In this document: one piece after another, positions 1 to 6,451 of the stretch | Layout: each line of letters opens with the position of its first letter | How positions within the stretch are numbered: position 1 is the first letter of the stretch | Source of the DNA: Euryarchaeota archaeon UBA538 | GTDB taxonomy: Archaea > Thermoplasmatota > Poseidoniia > Poseidoniales > Thalassarchaeaceae | Assembly (NCBI GenBank): GCA_002499325.1 | Contig: DALC01000107.1 | Location: 1 to 7,254, forward strand | Length of the DNA stretch: 7,254 nucleotides | Direction: 5' to 3' | The notes under the pieces: model-generated | The model's input: only the letters and a program-made list of their open reading frames with translations | What the model was told of the DNA's origin: nothing | Databases searched by the model: none | Made by a program: the position numbers and the translations under genes

Positions 1-148
1 CTATGTTTCTATGGTTAACACAGAAGAGAAGCTCAACGGTATTCATGTATAGGCCCCCACCTTGAGCAGGCTTACCAATTGCAGACTTATGCCATAACCT
101 GTCGGCAGACTTCTCTTTAAAATGCCAAAGTCCGTTATTACGCTCCAT
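1..148 (-). CDS. Probable tRNA-splicing endonuclease (tRNA-intron lyase), N-terminal fragment
   Basis: The minus strand is open from an ATG at 148-146 to the window edge, giving 49 codons, so the gene is cut at its 3' side. The start is well fixed: seven codons upstream in the same frame there is a TGA, and no other usable start lies between. The fragment contains SADRLWHKSAIGKP, then GGGLYMNTVELLFC and VNHRN. This order (basic amphipathic stretch, small Gly-rich turn, then hydrophobic L-x-x-x-E-x-L-F/Y) resembles the N-terminal domain of archaeal EndA-type tRNA-splicing endonucleases, where a 'yG....L.L...EALYL' pattern is usual. These enzymes excise introns at bulge-helix-bulge motifs in pre-tRNA. 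The catalytic Tyr/His/Lys domain would lie outside the window, so it cannot be confirmed. It is divergent from the kinase-like gene, 74 bases away. The CDS is firm; the family call is moderate. Confidence 0.5.
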   Translation of the reverse strand, partial: MERNNGLWHFKEKSADRLWHKSAIGKPAQGGGLYMNTVELLFCVNHRNI

Positions 149-222
149 GCTCTCCCCAAAGGGTTCTCAATTTCATTCCCTCGGTCCAGAAATATCATTT
201 CCTACCTCCCTCTCCAGGTACC
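149..222. promoter_or_regulatory. Divergent intergenic spacer with candidate promoters
   Basis: These 74 bases separate two divergently oriented starts (148 on minus, 223 on plus), so both promoters should lie here. On the plus strand an A/T patch, AAATATCA at 190-197, sits about 26-33 bases before the ATG at 223. That is the spacing expected of an archaeal TATA box for a leaderless or nearly leaderless transcript, and no Shine-Dalgarno sequence is visible before 223. A pyrimidine-rich stretch (about 196-216) follows it. On the minus strand the best A/T patch is around 168-178, a weaker candidate. Assignment rests on position and composition only. Confidence 0.3.
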
Positions 223-1269
223 ATGTCAGTGTACAATGAAGCCGAATCACTACAAACTCTCATCACTCTTTTAGAGGAAGTTGAAGGAACTAGAGTTACA
301 CTGATTGGTGACGTTATGCTGGATAGATACCATCATGGATATGCCAATAATCTCAACTCTACTGCCCCTGTGCCCGCTCTTAGGGTGATATACTCTGAGG
401 AATCACCGGGAGCAGCCGCCCACATTGCTAGGGGGCTTAGCTCATTAGGACTATCCGTCGATCTACATAGCTCCGTTGGAGACGATAGTGAAGGAAAATG
501 CATAATAAAAACTCTCAGTGAAGATGGAATAGATACTTCTGGAATAATCGAAGTCGAAGGAAGAAATACATTAACAAAAATAAGATTCTACGGCAGTAGG
601 GAGAATCTTCTAGACCAAGAACAAATATTACTTCAAGCCGACCGCGGACCCCTTGATGAGTTAGATCCTTATATCAGCGAGTCCCTTACTAAGGCATCCT
701 TGGAATCATTATCGGAAAGCCAAGCTTTGGTGATTTCTGATTATAACAAAGGTGTCATTACAGAGGAGGGCTCAGAATTGTTAATCTCAGCAGCCAAGAG
801 TCTTGGGATTCCATCTATTGTCGACCCTAAGCTAACCGGTTTGTCTAGAAGCAAAGGTGCCGATATAGTAATTTTTGGCATCAGAGGCCTCGAACTTCAA
901 AATAAAAGGCTAATGACCCCATCTTTGAATGAAGCAGCCAGCCAACTTATCGATACCTACGATTGGGGGGCATTGTTAGTTCTAGGAGGAGTCAATGGCG
1001 TAACACTCCATTCTGATGATGGAAGCAGGGTATTCTTTCCTTGCAGAGCAGACGCGCCCAAACAACAAATCGGGCTTAACGACGCTGCCGCCACTGCTCT
1101 AGCCGCTGCCCTGGGGAATGGTTTAGATGTCATAGATGCGGCATCGCTTTCAGCCGCTGCTTGCGAATGTATTCTGTCTGCCGAAGCCAGTCAGGAATTT
1201 GTTGATAGCTCAACTTTACAGCTTTGGCTGGAAGATCTTTCCTGGAAGTTAAGAATTTCAGATCGATAA
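223..1269 (+). CDS. RfaE/HldE-like PfkB-family sugar kinase homologue with degraded motifs (possible pseudokinase)
   Basis: This 348-residue protein aligns by eye along its length with the kinase domain of heptose-7-phosphate kinases (RfaE domain I/HldA), in the ribokinase/PfkB fold. Retained marks are the N-terminal GDVMLDRY strand-turn (29-36), TKIRFY (118-123), SDYNKG (172-177) and DPK (201-203). There is no fused nucleotidyltransferase domain. Several hallmark residues are changed. The usual GGAANVA is GAAAHIA (63-69), losing the second Gly and the Asn. The NxxE motif that helps bind Mg-ATP reads GIRG (219-222). The D-x-x-GAGD catalytic loop reads QQIGLND (281-287), which keeps the putative base Asp287 but loses the leading Asp and the second Gly. 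The downstream nucleotide-pocket segment (about 310-325) is also unlike active kinases. It may bind a sugar or nucleotide without normal catalysis, or use another substrate. The fold call is strong; activity is doubtful. The surface-protein gene follows on the same strand. Confidence 0.75.
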   Translation: MSVYNEAESLQTLITLLEEVEGTRVTLIGDVMLDRYHHGYANNLNSTAPVPALRVIYSEESPGAAAHIARGLSSLGLSVDLHSSVGDDSEGKCIIKTLSEDGIDTSGIIEVEGRNTLTKIRFYGSRENLLDQEQILLQADRGPLDELDPYISESLTKASLESLSESQALVISDYNKGVITEEGSELLISAAKSLGIPSIVDPKLTGLSRSKGADIVIFGIRGLELQNKRLMTPSLNEAASQLIDTYDWGALLVLGGVNGVTLHSDDGSRVFFPCRADAPKQQIGLNDAAATALAAALGNGLDVIDAASLSAAACECILSAEASQEFVDSSTLQLWLEDLSWKLRISDR

Positions 1270-1314
1270 TCAATATTGCAAGAAGTTCAAATCACTTCCC
1301 TATTAGCGAAAGTC

Positions 1315-2850
1315 ATGAGTAGCAAACAGGCAATGCTGTTATCACTCCTTATCGTGCTCTCATTTCACTCTTCAGATTCGCTGATTGATGATGATAATCC
1401 CCAATTTTACTCGGAAACCATGGATATCTCAGATCCGCCACTGCTAGGCTTTGATCAAGATTTAGGGATGACTTTAGATGGTAATGAAATTATTTCTGGT
1501 TTCACGGTCTCTTCAACTTTACCAGACTCTACGGAGTGGCAAATCATCAGACTTTCCAATGACGGTATTCCGACAAATCTAACGGATCCTGTTTCCTTGG
1601 ATATATCACCATCATCGTCAAATCAAGACGATGGTCTATCAAGATGGATATGGGAATTCACCATTGATTCATCATCTTTTACTAATTGTACTTGTTTCAT
1701 CACTGTGACATCAACGGCTAATCATCTCTCATCATCAATTTCCAGCGTATTCTTTACCGGTGTCAATAATACGCCTGCAGTGATTATAGAGGATTGGGCA
1801 ATCCTGAATGATGATTATATTACTTTCAGTAATCAAATAGATATTTCAGGCCGGGCATTCTCTCAAGATAATCTTCCATTGGATCTTTTAATTATGGTAA
1901 TTAGTTCTGATAATTCTGCGAACGCTTGCTCTGACAATCAAGAAATATCATCCTTAGACGACGTTCAAGGAGATATTTCAGAATCTATCAACAATTTTTC
2001 ATTATTCGGTGAATTTACAGAGACTGTAGACTCATCAATGCTCGAAGATGGCTGGTTCTCATTATGGCTTTTCACATCCTCACATCAAAGCTCTTCAATA
2101 ATACAATCTCTATGCTTTGTCTCAAAGATCGATAATTCTGATCCAGTAGCAATTATTGATGGGGTCACATCCTCTACGGAAGGAGAAGGTAATCTAATTT
2201 TTGATGCTGGATCATCATATGATCAATTCTGGGGAAAGGAAGGTCTGAATTATGTCTGGACCCTAGTCAGCTTGGAAAATTCGGGAAGCACTTTAATGGA
2301 GATTAAAGAAGGTACTGAAATTAGTTATTTCACAGTCCAGGATGATATTTCTGGTAATTTTGAGCTATCTCTCCTAGTTTCCGATAAACAAGGAAATACA
2401 GACTACACAAGTATATCTTTTTCTGTGGAAAATTTGCCTCCAGTGGCTAAATTAATTGTTTCTGATCAATCTCTTTCAGATGGAGATAAATTCAAACTCC
2501 CAGACTTGAATGAATGGAAACTAGATGGGTCCGACTCTATTGACACAGCTAATGATCTGGATGGTCTTAGGTGCGTTTGGAAGATTAATTTCAGGACTAT
2601 TTACGAAGGTTGTGAGAGAACACTAGTATGGCCAGAAGACGATACTAACGATACCCTTCTTCTAACTCTTGAAGTTATTGACGATGATGATGACTTTTCT
2701 ACTATTACGGTAGAAATATCACGCTCAGACCAAGGAAATGATTTCCCAATCGCCATAATCGTTTTACTGATTTCGATACTGTTCTTTGTATCTTCAGTAC
2801 TCTATTCTAGAAGGACTGATGATATGGAAATACCAAAGTGGAACGACTAG
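1315..2850 (+). CDS. Secreted PKD-type surface protein with C-terminal membrane anchor
   Basis: Residues are numbered from the ATG at 1315, giving 511 residues. The frame is also open from a TTG at 1276, but the ATG puts a signal peptide at the very N-terminus: short polar n-region (SSKQ), hydrophobic core about 6-17, then polar Ser-rich residues. The ectodomain is rich in Ser, Asp and Asn and looks all-beta. An N-terminal half (about 35-270) has two Ig-like stretches, and two PKD-like repeats span about 274-373 and 374-469. Both open with a similar P-V-A-x-[IL] segment, carry an aGSSyD- or DGSDSID-type loop and have a W near the middle. Five Asp in a row (456-460) may bind calcium. Six Cys (125, 127, 205, 267, 420, 433) could form disulfides, and several N-x-S/T sequons are present. 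A transmembrane helix (about 477-497) is followed by SRR and a short tail, so most of the protein faces outside. No enzymatic motif was seen. Adhesion or envelope structure is inferred only; the partner is unknown. Confidence 0.7.
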   Translation: MSSKQAMLLSLLIVLSFHSSDSLIDDDNPQFYSETMDISDPPLLGFDQDLGMTLDGNEIISGFTVSSTLPDSTEWQIIRLSNDGIPTNLTDPVSLDISPSSSNQDDGLSRWIWEFTIDSSSFTNCTCFITVTSTANHLSSSISSVFFTGVNNTPAVIIEDWAILNDDYITFSNQIDISGRAFSQDNLPLDLLIMVISSDNSANACSDNQEISSLDDVQGDISESINNFSLFGEFTETVDSSMLEDGWFSLWLFTSSHQSSSIIQSLCFVSKIDNSDPVAIIDGVTSSTEGEGNLIFDAGSSYDQFWGKEGLNYVWTLVSLENSGSTLMEIKEGTEISYFTVQDDISGNFELSLLVSDKQGNTDYTSISFSVENLPPVAKLIVSDQSLSDGDKFKLPDLNEWKLDGSDSIDTANDLDGLRCVWKINFRTIYEGCERTLVWPEDDTNDTLLLTLEVIDDDDDFSTITVEISRSDQGNDFPIAIIVLLISILFFVSSVLYSRRTDDMEIPKWND

Positions 2851-2855
2851 AAAGA

Positions 2856-2865
2856 ATACAATTTA
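2856..2865 (+). promoter_or_regulatory. Weak TATA-like element before the aminopeptidase gene
   Basis: ATACAATTTA lies in the 52-base gap between the surface-protein stop and the peptidase ATG. Archaeal spacing would put transcription start near 2888, leaving a short leader that still includes the AGGTGA ribosome-binding site at 2892-2897. A second A/T patch (AATATAT, 2884-2890) is too close to the start codon to serve it. Read-through from the upstream gene is equally possible. Confidence 0.22.
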
Positions 2866-2891
2866 CCCTCATCACTAAGTAGGAATATATC

Positions 2892-2897
2892 AGGTGA
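2892..2897 (+). promoter_or_regulatory. Shine-Dalgarno site that decides the peptidase start
   Basis: AGGTGA is a good match to the anti-Shine-Dalgarno end of archaeal 16S rRNA and lies five bases before the ATG at 2903. The alternative GTG at 2894 sits inside this motif, so it could not be served by it. This favours ATG 2903. It is the clearest ribosome-binding site in the window. Confidence 0.55.
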
Positions 2898-2902
2898 CAA
2901 TC

Positions 2903-4207
2903 ATGCATGATACTGTAGTAAGCGAGTCAGAGTACTTCCAACGTCAGGATGATCTAGTCTCCAAAATTCTACCTAATTCTCTAGTAATCATACCTAATAA
3001 CCTAGCCTCAGTAAGGTCAAATGATACCAAGTATCCTTACAGAGCAAATTCGTACATGATATATCTGACCAACTGGTTAGAACCAAGCTCAGTGTTATCT
3101 ATTAGCAACTCTGATGGCTTAAGGGAAACAACATTGTACGTTAAGCCAAGAGACATTGAGAAGGAGATATGGGAGGGTAGAATAATTGGACCCGAGGGGG
3201 CACTAAGTAACTGGCCAATAGACTCGTCAAATTCAATTTTAGAATTTGAAAATTCCATCAAGAACCTATTGGCTAAACATTCAAATCTCTACTTGATTGT
3301 TGGTGTAGATTCAGAAATTGATAACATTATAAAAAAATACTGGCATAAGGAAATACTAGATCCGCGAGTTCAATTGGATGAGATGAGATCTATAAAATCA
3401 GAATCCGAGATAAAACTAATGAAGACAGCTTCCTCAATCTCCTCCGATGCACATGTAAAGGCTATGGCCATTTCCAGGCCAGGCATCGGTGAATGGGAGA
3501 TTCAGGCCTCAATAGAGGGTCATTTTACAATGTGCAGGAGTACAAATAGCTACAATCCTATTGTAGGGGGTGGAGACAACTCTACGATTCTACATTATAG
3601 CACAAACCTAGAGACTGTTGGGGAGAACGAGCTGGTATTGGTTGATGCTGGGTGTGAAGTAAATGGCTATGCATCTGATATAACCAGAACATGGCCAGTC
3701 TCTGGGAAGTTTACCCAATCTCAAAGAGATATATATGAATTAGTCCTGGAAGCTGAACTTTCAGCAATAGAGGCCTGTCAAGCTGGCTCACCGTGGATTA
3801 ATATGCACAAAGCAGCTTCTGAGGTGCTTGCCAAGGGATTAATAGATTTAGGAATTCTTAATTGTTCATACGAAGAGGCGATAGGAAAGAACTTGGATGG
3901 TGAATATCGAAAATTTTTCATGCATGGGACTGGACATATGTTGGGGCTAGATGTGCATGATGTCGGCGGGGGGAGGCAAGGTGACAAACCTGGTCCAGAA
4001 CTAGCCCCAGGCATGGTGGTCACAATTGAACCAGGATTATACTTCGCCGCATGGAGGGAAGACATTTCAGTCCCCCAAAAATACTCGGGCATCGGTGTGA
4101 GAATTGAAGATGATGTATTAATCACTGAAGATGGTCCTGTAGTACTCACCGAAATGTGCCCAAAGACAATCGATGAAATAGAATCAATCGTCGGGAGTGC
4201 TTTGTAA
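2903..4207 (+). CDS. pepP: Xaa-Pro aminopeptidase (M24B metallopeptidase)
   Basis: The enzyme removes N-terminal residues preceding proline from peptides, using a dinuclear metal (usually Mn) centre in the cytoplasm. From the ATG at 2903 it has 434 residues, close to the usual length for aminopeptidase P. The N-terminal aminopeptidase-P domain is marked by RSNDTKYPYRANSYMIYLTN (38-57), and the C-terminal pita-bread domain runs from about 165. All five expected metal ligands are visible: Asp248 (VDAGCE), Asp259 (SDITRTWP), His345 (HGTGHMLG), Glu376 (TIEPG) and Glu402 (RIEDD). The accessory His residues are also present: His231 (LHYS), His341 (MHG) and His352 (DVHDVGG). It should be active. The start is chosen by AGGTGA at 2892-2897 over the GTG at 2894. 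Its TAA is immediately followed by the ATG of the radical SAM gene, implying co-transcription. Prolidase is the main alternative, but the N-terminal domain and the HGTGHMLGLDVHDVGG context favour aminopeptidase P. Confidence 0.9.
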   Translation: MHDTVVSESEYFQRQDDLVSKILPNSLVIIPNNLASVRSNDTKYPYRANSYMIYLTNWLEPSSVLSISNSDGLRETTLYVKPRDIEKEIWEGRIIGPEGALSNWPIDSSNSILEFENSIKNLLAKHSNLYLIVGVDSEIDNIIKKYWHKEILDPRVQLDEMRSIKSESEIKLMKTASSISSDAHVKAMAISRPGIGEWEIQASIEGHFTMCRSTNSYNPIVGGGDNSTILHYSTNLETVGENELVLVDAGCEVNGYASDITRTWPVSGKFTQSQRDIYELVLEAELSAIEACQAGSPWINMHKAASEVLAKGLIDLGILNCSYEEAIGKNLDGEYRKFFMHGTGHMLGLDVHDVGGGRQGDKPGPELAPGMVVTIEPGLYFAAWREDISVPQKYSGIGVRIEDDVLITEDGPVVLTEMCPKTIDEIESIVGSAL

Positions 4208-5368
4208 ATGAGTCATACCGACATTCTAAAGTCTCAACTGCAAGATAATCCTCCGAGGATTACTGTTGACGAGGCCGTTGAAATTTATGAAAATGCCAAT
4301 CTCAACGATCTAATGCATGTAGCCTCTATCGCGAGGAAAAGAATAGTGCCAGGTAATGAAGTTACTTATCTTGTCGATAGGAATATCAACTATACCAATG
4401 CATGCACGATAAACTGTCAATTCTGTTCATTTTATAGGCCTCCCGACCATGAGGAAGCATACACACAGAACTTCGAACAGATTAGCGCTAGAGTCTCTGA
4501 ACTAGAGCAAATAGGCGGGTCCAGAATCTTAATGCAAGGGGGGGTTAATCCCGAACTTAAATTAGATTGGTACACTGATTTGATTTCTAAATTGCGTACC
4601 ACTCATCCCACTATAGATCTGGACTGTTTCTCGCCAATCGAAATTGAGGGAATTGCCGAGGTATGCGATTTATCCACCTCTGAAGTTCTATTAAAACTGA
4701 AAAATGCAGGGATGCATGGCCTGCCCGGAGGCGGCGCCGAAATGCTTGTTGACTCTGTTAGAATGGATATCTCCCCCAAGAAAGGCTCCGCGGATAATTG
4801 GTTAAGAGTCATGCGTGAAGCACAAGAAATAGGCCTGACTACATCTGCAACAAATGTCATTGGATTTGGTGAAAGTAGAGCAGATAGGATTCTACATATG
4901 GATAGAATCAGGTCAGCGCAAGATAATGCAATTGCTTCTGGTAATATCGGATTCACTTCGTTTATCTCTTGGCCTGTTCAATTGGAGAACAATGCTTTCG
5001 GAGCTAGAAACAAAGGTGACAATAGAATACGTTTGGGTGCTTCATCCACCGAATATTTGAGACACGTTGCAGTATCTAGGATCTTCTTTGATAATATTAT
5101 TCATATTCAGGCTTCATGGCCTACCATGGGACTTGAGATAGCCCAGCTAGCTCTAACAGGGGGAGCTGACGACGCAGGTTCAACCATGATGGAGGAGAAT
5201 GTAGTATCCGCTTCAGGGACAAGCAAAACCATGGCGTCTGAGATAGAGCTTCAAAAAATTATTCTCAGGTCAGGATTTTCCCCTAGAAAGAGAGATTCAG
5301 ATTATGTCTTAATTGAGACAGAAATTATCAGTAATACAGATCTGTATGCAATTACTCCAGAACAGTGA
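4208..5368 (+). CDS. mqnC: MqnC-type radical SAM enzyme (cyclic dehypoxanthinyl futalosine synthase family)
   Basis: MqnC cyclises dehypoxanthine futalosine in the futalosine route to menaquinone, using a [4Fe-4S] cluster and S-adenosylmethionine. The protein has 386 residues, a normal family length. The cluster motif CTINCQFCSFYR places Cys66, Cys70 and Cys73 in CxxxCxxC, and the FYR ending is typical of MqnC rather than CofH. Other family marks are FSPIEI (141-146), LPGGGAEML (172-180), SWP-Q (254-258), IQASWPTMG (300-308), and STMMEENVVSASG (325-337), where CofH usually differs. Odd points: the segment that is normally TTATMMxGHVE reads TTSATNVIGFGE (211-222), losing the His, and GAND is GADD (319-322). 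These suggest a divergent MqnC or a paralogue with a shifted substrate. The ATG abuts the aminopeptidase TAA with no gap, and GGAG at 4194-4197 is a weak ribosome-binding candidate. No other mqn gene is visible. CofH (F420 synthesis) is the less likely alternative. Confidence 0.75.
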   Translation: MSHTDILKSQLQDNPPRITVDEAVEIYENANLNDLMHVASIARKRIVPGNEVTYLVDRNINYTNACTINCQFCSFYRPPDHEEAYTQNFEQISARVSELEQIGGSRILMQGGVNPELKLDWYTDLISKLRTTHPTIDLDCFSPIEIEGIAEVCDLSTSEVLLKLKNAGMHGLPGGGAEMLVDSVRMDISPKKGSADNWLRVMREAQEIGLTTSATNVIGFGESRADRILHMDRIRSAQDNAIASGNIGFTSFISWPVQLENNAFGARNKGDNRIRLGASSTEYLRHVAVSRIFFDNIIHIQASWPTMGLEIAQLALTGGADDAGSTMMEENVVSASGTSKTMASEIELQKIILRSGFSPRKRDSDYVLIETEIISNTDLYAITPEQ

Positions 5369-5371
5369 TCA
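5366..5371. other. Palindromic TGATCA containing the stop codons of two convergent genes
   Basis: The plus-strand MqnC-like gene ends with TGA at 5366-5368, and the minus-strand membrane protein gene ends with TGA at 5371-5369. The two stops share the palindrome TGATCA with no spacer base. No terminator hairpin or T-tract can sit between the coding regions, so each transcript must terminate inside the other's coding sequence. Confidence 0.9.
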
Positions 5372-6442
5372 CGACTCTACACGGCCACTTCTAACCGGTA
5401 ATTTATCAATAACCACCCCGTTACTAGAAGACTCTATGATTATTGGCTTTACCCACTTCATTTTGGTTCCATCATTCTTCAACGCCTCGAAGACTATCTC
5501 CCAGTGAATTGCAATCAATGCCGAATATATATTCCCAGGCCATGTGTGACTGGGTCCTAGAAGTGTAACACTCTCTCCAATCACGTTTGACCATGGTCCA
5601 AAATCTTGGACCCTCATAGGCTCTAAGAGAAGCAATCTCCCTCTGCTTACCGGCATAGGAACGGATTCACCCACCCCAGTTCCATGTTCATCAGCAGTTG
5701 AAATCCTCCTTTCCGGTAGTTCTGTCGACATCCCAGGCGCTGGCTGTCCGTATTTACTCCTGCCAATAGCATCCAACAAAACACCTCTCTCTGGTATCGC
5801 CACCCCGACTTGAACTCTAGCCCTTGTAGCTTTAATGTCTTCAGGGAAGGATATTTTACTAATTTCGAGACTATTAACTGAGTAATTGGATATCTCAACT
5901 TCAGGAGAAGATAATGGGTTTGCAATATATTCATTCTGCCTTCTAATATCCATAATATTTGCTACTACCCTTAGTAATATCGGTATGACAAATACTGGGA
6001 AGGCAATTAAAATCATCAATGGATAATCAAGAGGGCCAATATTAATTGGAGTGAATATAAAATCTGGAATTAGTGACAAACTAATCAAAGCCGGCTCTAA
6101 AGCGTGTAGTATTAGTGCTAAAACGAGTACTAACACCCCAGGGAAAATCATCTTTCTTGCTATGGCGTGTAATGGATCAGGCTCAATGTACCAGCCATCT
6201 CTCGTCCTCATTAGAAATGGCAGGGTTTCTCTCGTCACTTCTGTGTTGATTTTAGGTAGTGCGGTATCGCCTTCTGTCTCCTCCCTCCACTCAATTATCC
6301 ATGAGCTTTCACTGCCTATTCTAAGGCTCGGAGGAGGGGGCGTTTCTGATTCTAGCAATACCTCAACTAATGGAATTTCTACTGGATCAATATTCTCATG
6401 ATCAAAGGGTGGATATCTTACTCTCTGTACCGATCTATACAT
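5369..6442 (-). CDS. Unrecognised membrane protein with a two-helix hairpin and large C-terminal domain
   Basis: I do not recognise this 357-residue family. An acidic, proline-containing N-terminal region (1-95, with PPPP at 35-38 and several Glu) is followed by two hydrophobic segments, about 98-124 (possibly broken by HALEP) and 138-160, joined by a short loop. A basic stretch (MDIRRQ, 164-169) follows the second helix, so both ends probably lie on the cytoplasmic side. The C-terminal part (about 180-357) is soluble with alternating beta-like strands. Conspicuous points are VGVAIPERGVLLDAIG (212-227), a Gly/Pro-rich loop with DEHGTGVGES (251-260), and SHTWPGN (298-304). No catalytic signature is evident. 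The real strand is this one: the minus frame is open over its full length and has coherent transmembrane segments. The ATG at 6442 lies one base after the flavoprotein stop, so the two are probably co-transcribed and translationally coupled. Its stop abuts that of the MqnC-like gene. Confidence 0.72.
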   Translation of the reverse strand: MYRSVQRVRYPPFDHENIDPVEIPLVEVLLESETPPPPSLRIGSESSWIIEWREETEGDTALPKINTEVTRETLPFLMRTRDGWYIEPDPLHAIARKMIFPGVLVLVLALILHALEPALISLSLIPDFIFTPINIGPLDYPLMILIAFPVFVIPILLRVVANIMDIRRQNEYIANPLSSPEVEISNYSVNSLEISKISFPEDIKATRARVQVGVAIPERGVLLDAIGRSKYGQPAPGMSTELPERRISTADEHGTGVGESVPMPVSRGRLLLLEPMRVQDFGPWSNVIGESVTLLGPSHTWPGNIYSALIAIHWEIVFEALKNDGTKMKWVKPIIIESSSNGVVIDKLPVRSGRVES

Positions 6443-6451
6443 ATTATCCCC
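6442..6451 (-). promoter_or_regulatory. Stop/start coupling junction with GGGGAT ribosome-binding candidate
   Basis: On the minus strand the flavoprotein ends TGG GGA TAA, then one base, then ATG of the membrane protein. A GGGGAT run at 6451-6446 lies three bases before the ATG and could pair weakly with 16S rRNA, although its spacing is short. The arrangement suggests re-initiation by ribosomes finishing the upstream gene rather than a separate promoter. Confidence 0.4.

Noticed and set aside
1276..1314. TTG start at 1276 for the surface protein
   Set aside because: It would put 13 polar/mixed residues before the signal peptide; ATG 1315 gives a compact, normal signal peptide at the N-terminus.
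1608..1740. TCATCATC-like short repeats
   Set aside because: They are runs of Ser and neighbouring codons in a Ser-rich protein, irregularly spaced, with no direct-repeat or CRISPR-like period.
2894..2902. GTG start at 2894 for the aminopeptidase
   Set aside because: The GTG lies within the AGGTGA ribosome-binding motif, which is properly spaced for ATG 2903.
3778..4149. Minus-strand open frame of 123 codons inside the aminopeptidase gene
   Set aside because: It is antisense to the most conserved catalytic part of a clear M24B peptidase, and its translation is Pro/Ser-rich with no recognisable domain.
4208..5368. CofH (F420 synthesis) as the identity of the radical SAM protein
   Set aside because: The FYR after the cluster cysteines, the SWP-Q and IQASW segments, and STMMEENVVSASG fit MqnC better; no cofG or other F420 gene is visible nearby.
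6051..6401. Plus-strand open frame of 116 codons opposite the membrane protein
   Set aside because: The minus-strand frame is longer, has coherent transmembrane segments and is coupled to the upstream gene; the plus frame shows no domain.
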